Part shown: positions 59,348 through 64,000 of the stretch, in pieces
How the letters are laid out: every line of letters begins with the position of its first letter
How positions within the stretch are numbered: the stretch's first letter is position 1
NCBI RefSeq assembly: GCF_003711205.1
Contig: NZ_CP031013.1
Location: 2,150,501-2,214,500 of the forward strand
Direction of reading: 5' to 3'
DNA: 64,000 bases
DNA from: Polaromonas sp. SP1
GTDB lineage: Bacteria > Pseudomonadota > Gammaproteobacteria > Burkholderiales > Burkholderiaceae_C
Program-made: the position numbers and the translations under genes
Notes under the pieces: generated by a model
What the model was told of the DNA's origin: nothing
What the model saw: only the letters and a program-made list of their open reading frames with translations
Databases searched by the model: none

Positions 59348-62110
59348 ATGGCTTCCAACATCCTGACCAAAATTTTCGGCAGCCGCAATGACAGGCTGCT
59401 CAAAACCTACCGCAAAACCGTAGAACGCATCAATGCGCTGGAGACCCAGTACGAGAAGCTGGACGACGACCAGCTCCGCGCCAAAACCCAGGAGTTCAAG
59501 GACCGTGTGGCTGCGGGCGAAGACCTGAACGCCATCCTCCCCGAAGCCTTTGCCGTGGTCCGTGAGGGCAGCAAGCGCGTCATGAAGATGCGGCACTTTG
59601 ATGTCCAGATGCTGGGCGGCATGTCGCTGCACAACGGCAAGATCTCTGAAATGCGCACCGGCGAAGGCAAGACCCTCACTGCCACGCTGCCGGTCTACCT
59701 CAATGCGCTGACCGGCAAGGGCGTGCACGTGGTGACGGTCAATGACTACCTGGCCAGCCGCGACGCGCGCTGGATGGGCAAGCTCTATAACTTCCTGGGC
59801 CTGACGGTCGGCATCAACCTGCCCAATATGTCGCGTGAGGAAAAGCAGGCTGCCTACGGCTCCGATATCACCTACGGCACCAACAACGAGTACGGCTTCG
59901 ACTACCTGCGCGACAACATGGTCTACGAAGTGGCAGACCGCGTGCAGCGCGGCCTGAACTACGCCATCGTCGACGAAGTGGACTCCATCCTGATCGACGA
60001 GGCCCGCACGCCGCTCATCATCAGCGGCCAGGCGGAAGACCACACCGAGATGTACCTGGCGATGAACAAGGTCGTCCCCATGCTGACGCGCCAGGAAGGT
60101 GAAGCCGACCCGCGCACCGGCGAGGGCGTCACCAAACCGGGCGACTTCACCATCGACGAGAAAACCCACCAGGTGTTCCTGACCGAGCAAGGCCATGAGA
60201 ACGCCGAGCGCCTGCTGTTCAACATGGGCCTGATCCCCGAAGGCGCCACGCTCTACGACCCGGCCAACATCTCGCTGATGCATCACCTGTATGCGGCGCT
60301 GCGGGCCAACCTGCTGTACCACCGCGACCAGCACTATGTGGTGCAGGACGGCGAGGTCGTGATCGTCGATGAATTCACCGGCCGCCTGATGTCGGGCCGC
60401 CGCTGGAGCGACGGCCTGCACCAGGCTGTCGAAGCCAAGGAAGGCGTGCAGATCCAGGCGGAAAACCAGACCCTGGCCTCCATCACTTTCCAGAACTACT
60501 TCCGCCTGTACGGCAAGCTGGCCGGCATGACCGGCACCGCCGATACCGAAGCCTACGAGTTCCAGGAAATTTACGGCCTTGAAACCACGGTGATCCCGCC
60601 TAACCGCGTGAGCCGCCGTGACGACCAGCTGGACCGCGTCTACAAGACCACCCGTGAGAAGTACGAAGCGGCCATCAAGGACATCCGCGAATGCTACGAG
60701 CGCGGCCAACCCGTGCTGGTCGGTACTACCTCGATTGAAAACTCCGAAATCATCGATGCACTGTTGATCAAGGAAAACCTGCCGCACCAGGTTCTCAACG
60801 CCAAGCAGCATGCCCGCGAAGCCGACATCATCGCCCAGGCAGGCCGCCCGAAGATGATCACCATCGCCACCAACATGGCGGGCCGCGGCACCGACATCGT
60901 GCTGGGCGGCAATGTTGAAAAGCTGGTCGAAGCCGTTGAGGTGGACGAGTCGCTGGACGCCGCCGCCAAGGAGGTTGAAATTGCCCGCCTGCGCGCCGTG
61001 TGGAAAGAAGAGCACGATCAGGTCACCGCCCTGGGCGGCTTGCGCATCATCGCCACCGAGCGCCACGAATCACGCCGTATCGACAACCAGTTGCGCGGCC
61101 GCTCGGGCCGCCAGGGTGACCCTGGTTCTTCACGCTTCTACCTGAGCCTGGACGACCCGCTGATGCGCATTTTCGCGGGTGACCGCGTCAAGGCCATCAT
61201 GGAGCGGCTCAAGATGCCTGATGGCGAAGCGATCGAGGCGGGCATCGTGACCCGCAGCATCGAATCGGCCCAGCGCAAGGTCGAAGCCCGCAACTTCGAC
61301 ATCCGCAAGCAACTGCTTGAGTACGACGACGTCGCCAACGACCAGCGCAAGGTGATCTACCAGCAGCGCAACGACATCATGGACGCCGGCAGCCTGCAGG
61401 CACAGATCGCCTCGCTGCGCGAAGGCTGCTTTACCGACCTGGCGCGCCAGTACGTGCCGGTCGAAAGCGTCGAAGAGCAATGGGACGTAGCGGGGCTGGA
61501 GAACGTGCTGCGCGACGAATGGCAGATCGAATTCCCCCTGCGCGCCGAGCTGGATGCGGCCACCGCCATCACCGACGAAGAAGTGGTCGAGAAAGTCGTC
61601 GCCGCGGCCAATGCCGTTTTTGACGACAAGGTTGAAAAAATCGGCGAAGAAAACTTCATGCAGTTCGAGCGCGTGGTGCTGCTGCAAAGTATCGACAGCC
61701 ATTGGCGCGAACACCTGAGCGCGCTGGACTACCTGCGCCAGGGCATCCACCTGCGCGGTTACGCGCAAAAGCAGCCCAAGCAGGAATACAAACGCGAAGC
61801 GTTTGAACTCTTCGGTCAGTTGCTCGACAGCGTCAAGAACGAAGTCACCAAGATCCTGATGACCGTCAAGATCCAGTCGGGCGAACAACTGGAGCAGGCC
61901 GCCGAGGAAATGGAAAGCCGTGCCGAGAACATCGCGAACGTCACCTACACGGCGCCCACTGAAACCGGCGAAGTCGAAACCATCGTTGACGAAGACTCGC
62001 GGCGTGCGCCGGCCATCCCTGCCGGTGGTGTGCCGCGCGTCGGGCGCAACGACCCTTGTCCTTGCGGTTCCGGTAAAAAGTACAAGAACTGCCACGGCCG
62101 CCTGAACTGA
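59348..62110 (+). CDS. secA: preprotein translocase ATPase SecA
   Basis: Motor of Sec export. Order: NBD1 with Walker [10 protein letters not shown] (K108), [15 protein letters not shown] (Walker B), preprotein-binding domain, NBD2 with [14 protein letters not shown] and [13 protein letters not shown], helical scaffold/wing, and the C-terminal zinc motif [14 protein letters not shown]. 920 residues. ATG 59348; 241-bp upstream region with only weak promoter signals. Sec export is used by most secreted proteins here (PilQ, MlaC, PetC). Confidence 0.97.
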   Translation: MASNILTKIFGSRNDRLLKTYRKTVERINALETQYEKLDDDQLRAKTQEFKDRVAAGEDLNAILPEAFAVVREGSKRVMKMRHFDVQMLGGMSLHNGKISEMRTGEGKTLTATLPVYLNALTGKGVHVVTVNDYLASRDARWMGKLYNFLGLTVGINLPNMSREEKQAAYGSDITYGTNNEYGFDYLRDNMVYEVADRVQRGLNYAIVDEVDSILIDEARTPLIISGQAEDHTEMYLAMNKVVPMLTRQEGEADPRTGEGVTKPGDFTIDEKTHQVFLTEQGHENAERLLFNMGLIPEGATLYDPANISLMHHLYAALRANLLYHRDQHYVVQDGEVVIVDEFTGRLMSGRRWSDGLHQAVEAKEGVQIQAENQTLASITFQNYFRLYGKLAGMTGTADTEAYEFQEIYGLETTVIPPNRVSRRDDQLDRVYKTTREKYEAAIKDIRECYERGQPVLVGTTSIENSEIIDALLIKENLPHQVLNAKQHAREADIIAQAGRPKMITIATNMAGRGTDIVLGGNVEKLVEAVEVDESLDAAAKEVEIARLRAVWKEEHDQVTALGGLRIIATERHESRRIDNQLRGRSGRQGDPGSSRFYLSLDDPLMRIFAGDRVKAIMERLKMPDGEAIEAGIVTRSIESAQRKVEARNFDIRKQLLEYDDVANDQRKVIYQQRNDIMDAGSLQAQIASLREGCFTDLARQYVPVESVEEQWDVAGLENVLRDEWQIEFPLRAELDAATAITDEEVVEKVVAAANAVFDDKVEKIGEENFMQFERVVLLQSIDSHWREHLSALDYLRQGIHLRGYAQKQPKQEYKREAFELFGQLLDSVKNEVTKILMTVKIQSGEQLEQAAEEMESRAENIANVTYTAPTETGEVETIVDEDSRRAPAIPAGGVPRVGRNDPCPCGSGKKYKNCHGRLN

Positions 62111-62174
62111 ACGCTGGCCTGAGGCAAGCCTCTCCAGCACCTGCAACCTCTCACTGGTTTTCCGGAGTTTCAAC

Positions 62175-63416
62175 ATGCCCGTCAATCTGGTTGCCACGCC
62201 TGCCGCCGACCTCTACCCTGTCCCCGGCGTGCGCTGGGGCATTGCAGAGGCCGGCATACGCAAGGCCAATCGCAAGGACCTTTCCGTACTGCTGCTCGAT
62301 GAAGGCGCGTCGGTAGGCGCGGTCTTCACGCAAAACCGCTTTTGCGCGGCGCCCGTGCAGATCTGCCGCGAGCACCTCGCCAAAAACGACGGCAAGACGG
62401 CGGGCATACGCGCGATGCTGATCAACACCGGGAATGCCAATGCCGGCACGGGCGACGACGGCCTGAGCCGCGCACACGCCAGCTGCATCGCGCTGGCCCG
62501 CCTGCTGGACCTTGCGCCTGAGCAGATCCTGCCTTTCTCCACCGGCGTCATCATGGAGCCGCTGCCCAATGACCGCATCGCGGCGGGCTTGCCGGCCGCG
62601 TTGAACGACGCGAAGGAAGACAACTGGGGCAACGCCGCCGAAGCCATCATGACCACCGACACGGTGGCCAAGGCGTTTTCGAAGCGCATCAAGATCGCAG
62701 GCGCGGAAGTCACCATCACCGGCATCAGCAAGGGCGCGGGCATGATCCGGCCCAACATGGCCACCATGCTGGGCTTTATGGCAACGGACGCCTGCGTGGC
62801 CCAGCCGCTCATGGCGCAGCTGGCCAAAGAACTGGCTGAGGGCTCTTTCAATCGCGTGACCGTGGATGGCGACACCTCGACCAATGACTCCTTTGTGGTG
62901 GTTGCCAGCAACAAGGCCCAACACGCACCCGTGACCTCGCTGGACAGCGCAGACGGCCAGGCCTTGCGCGCCGCCATGCTCGACATCGCGAAGAAGCTGG
63001 CGCAGGCCATCGTGCGTGACGGCGAAGGCGCGACCAAATTCATGACCATCCAGATCGAAGGCGGGAAGACCGGCGAGGAATGCCGCAAGGTGGCCTATGC
63101 CATTGCCCATTCGCCGCTGGTGAAAACCGCGTTCTTCGCCAGTGACCCCAACCTCGGGCGCATCCTGGCCGCCGTGGGTTATGCAGGCATTGACGACCTG
63201 GACCAGACAAAAATCGATTTGTACCTGGACGACGTGCTGGTGGCTAAAAACGGCGGCCGGCATCCCGGCTATGTCGAGGCCGACGGCCAGCGTGTGATGA
63301 AGCAAAGCGAGATCACGGTGCGTGTGGTGTTGGGCCGCGGCGCGGCAACCGACACCGTCTGGACCTGCGACTTCTCCTACGACTACGTCAAGATCAACGC
63401 CGATTACCGCAGTTAA
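62175..63416 (+). CDS. argJ: bifunctional glutamate N-acetyltransferase/amino-acid acetyltransferase
   Basis: Recycles the acetyl group in arginine synthesis. The autocleavage site is in [13 protein letters not shown], with nucleophile T197; [11 protein letters not shown] and the C-terminal [15 protein letters not shown] motif are also present. 413 residues, full length. It starts 64 bp after secA, preceded by a small GAGGC/GCCTC hairpin (62121-62132). Confidence 0.96.
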   Translation: MPVNLVATPAADLYPVPGVRWGIAEAGIRKANRKDLSVLLLDEGASVGAVFTQNRFCAAPVQICREHLAKNDGKTAGIRAMLINTGNANAGTGDDGLSRAHASCIALARLLDLAPEQILPFSTGVIMEPLPNDRIAAGLPAALNDAKEDNWGNAAEAIMTTDTVAKAFSKRIKIAGAEVTITGISKGAGMIRPNMATMLGFMATDACVAQPLMAQLAKELAEGSFNRVTVDGDTSTNDSFVVVASNKAQHAPVTSLDSADGQALRAAMLDIAKKLAQAIVRDGEGATKFMTIQIEGGKTGEECRKVAYAIAHSPLVKTAFFASDPNLGRILAAVGYAGIDDLDQTKIDLYLDDVLVAKNGGRHPGYVEADGQRVMKQSEITVRVVLGRGAATDTVWTCDFSYDYVKINADYRS

Positions 63417-63431
63417 GCGGCGAAGAAAAAA

Positions 63432-64000
63432 ATGAACGAGCAGTTTGAACGCCTGATCTCCCGCGTCGAGTCCCTGATGGCGCGGATTGAATCCGTGCTG
63501 CCGCAGCCCCTGACCGCGCCGGACTGGAGCGCCTCCGTCGCTTACCGCTACCGCAAGCGCAGCTCCGGCCACGGCTCGCTCGAGCCGGTGCGCCACATCG
63601 GCAGCATGAGCTTGGGCGACTTGAAGGAAATCGAGGACCAGAAGGAAAAGATCAAGCGCAACACCGAGCAGTTCGTGCTCGGCAAGCCCGCCAACAACGT
63701 GCTGCTGACCGGCGCACGCGGCACCGGCAAGTCCTCGTTGATCAAGGCCTGCCTCAACGAATATTCGTCACGCGGCCTGCGGCTGATCGAAGTCGACAAG
63801 GCCGACCTGACCGACCTGCCGGACATCGTCGACGTGGTCTCCGGCCTGCCTGAAAAATTCATCGTCTTTTGCGACGACCTGAGTTTTGAAGAAGGCGAGC
63901 CCGGCTACAAGGCGCTCAAGTCCATCCTCGACGGCTCCGTCGCGGCGGCCACGCCCAATGTGCTGATCTACGCGACCAGCAACCGGCGCCACCTGCTGCC
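63432..64000 (+). CDS. DUF815 family ATPase (3' truncated by window end)
   Basis: ATG 63432 opens a frame that runs to the window edge (189 codons seen). The N-terminus is a helical region, then DUF815-type AAA+ features: GARGTGKSSLIKA (Walker A, residues 94-102) and FIVFCDDLSFEE (Walker B-like), followed by VLIYATSNRRHLL. An AAGAAAAA stretch precedes the ATG 15 bp after argJ, so it is probably in the same operon. Role unknown. Confidence 0.88.
   Translation, partial: MNEQFERLISRVESLMARIESVLPQPLTAPDWSASVAYRYRKRSSGHGSLEPVRHIGSMSLGDLKEIEDQKEKIKRNTEQFVLGKPANNVLLTGARGTGKSSLIKACLNEYSSRGLRLIEVDKADLTDLPDIVDVVSGLPEKFIVFCDDLSFEEGEPGYKALKSILDGSVAAATPNVLIYATSNRRHLL

Overview
The window looks like chromosomal DNA of a betaproteobacterium of the order Burkholderiales, most likely family Comamonadaceae (Polaromonas/Rhodoferax-like). 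The evidence is GC-rich, tightly packed operons with many ATGA/GTGA start-stop overlaps, plus marker gene orders: ccs-type cytochrome c maturation, mrcA divergent from pilMNOPQ-aroKB, mla-ibaG-murA-his-hinT-tatABC, petABC-sspAB and dciA-like/M23/secA/argJ. The assignment rests on protein family recognition and gene order only; no database search was run.

Layout. 1-6 kb: tail of a diheme cytochrome c, the ResB/CcsA cytochrome c maturation pair and msrPQ methionine sulfoxide repair. 6-10.6 kb: lptM-lysA (minus), cyaY (plus), mrcA (minus). 10.9-20.4 kb: the type IV pilus assembly operon pilMNOPQ, then aroK, aroB, dgt and an MFS transporter. 20.6-22.7 kb: an orphan branched-chain-type solute-binding protein and a REP-associated (HUH/Y1) transposase unit. 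22.9-29.4 kb: gltBD, followed by a relic of a second gltD 3' end. 29.5-35.7 kb: the phospholipid-trafficking operon mlaFEDACB, an ABC-2 exporter pair and ibaG. 35.7-45 kb: murA and the histidine operon hisGDCBHAFIE, interrupted by a PIN-type toxin-antitoxin pair and a small membrane protein gene. 45-53 kb: membrane protein, hinT, tatABC, a DegS-like protease, a Nif3 family gene, a degenerate GGDEF membrane protein, pdxA and mscL. 53.3-64 kb: petABC (bc1 complex), sspAB, tRNA-Thr(UGU), dciA-like, M23 peptidase, secA, argJ and a truncated DUF815 ATPase.

Functional links: TatABC should export the Rieske protein PetA and the twin-arginine MsrP encoded here. ResB/CcsA should mature the c-type cytochromes (the c4-like protein at the left edge and PetC). 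Mla, MurA, MrcA and the M23 peptidase serve the cell envelope.

The most unusual structure is a dispersed repeat found eleven times, in both orientations. It has a left arm of about 13 nt (consensus AGGCCTGTAGCCC), then exactly 20 variable bases, then a 17-nt palindrome (consensus GCTATYAAATTRATAGC). Five copies touch coding sequence: one carries the hisD start codon, one the msrQ stop codon, one the stop of the transposase gene, and two lie in frame inside the Nif3 family gene and pdxA. A second repeat type (TARCCCCC plus a G/C-rich hairpin) begins at the stop codon of hisF, hinT and mscL.
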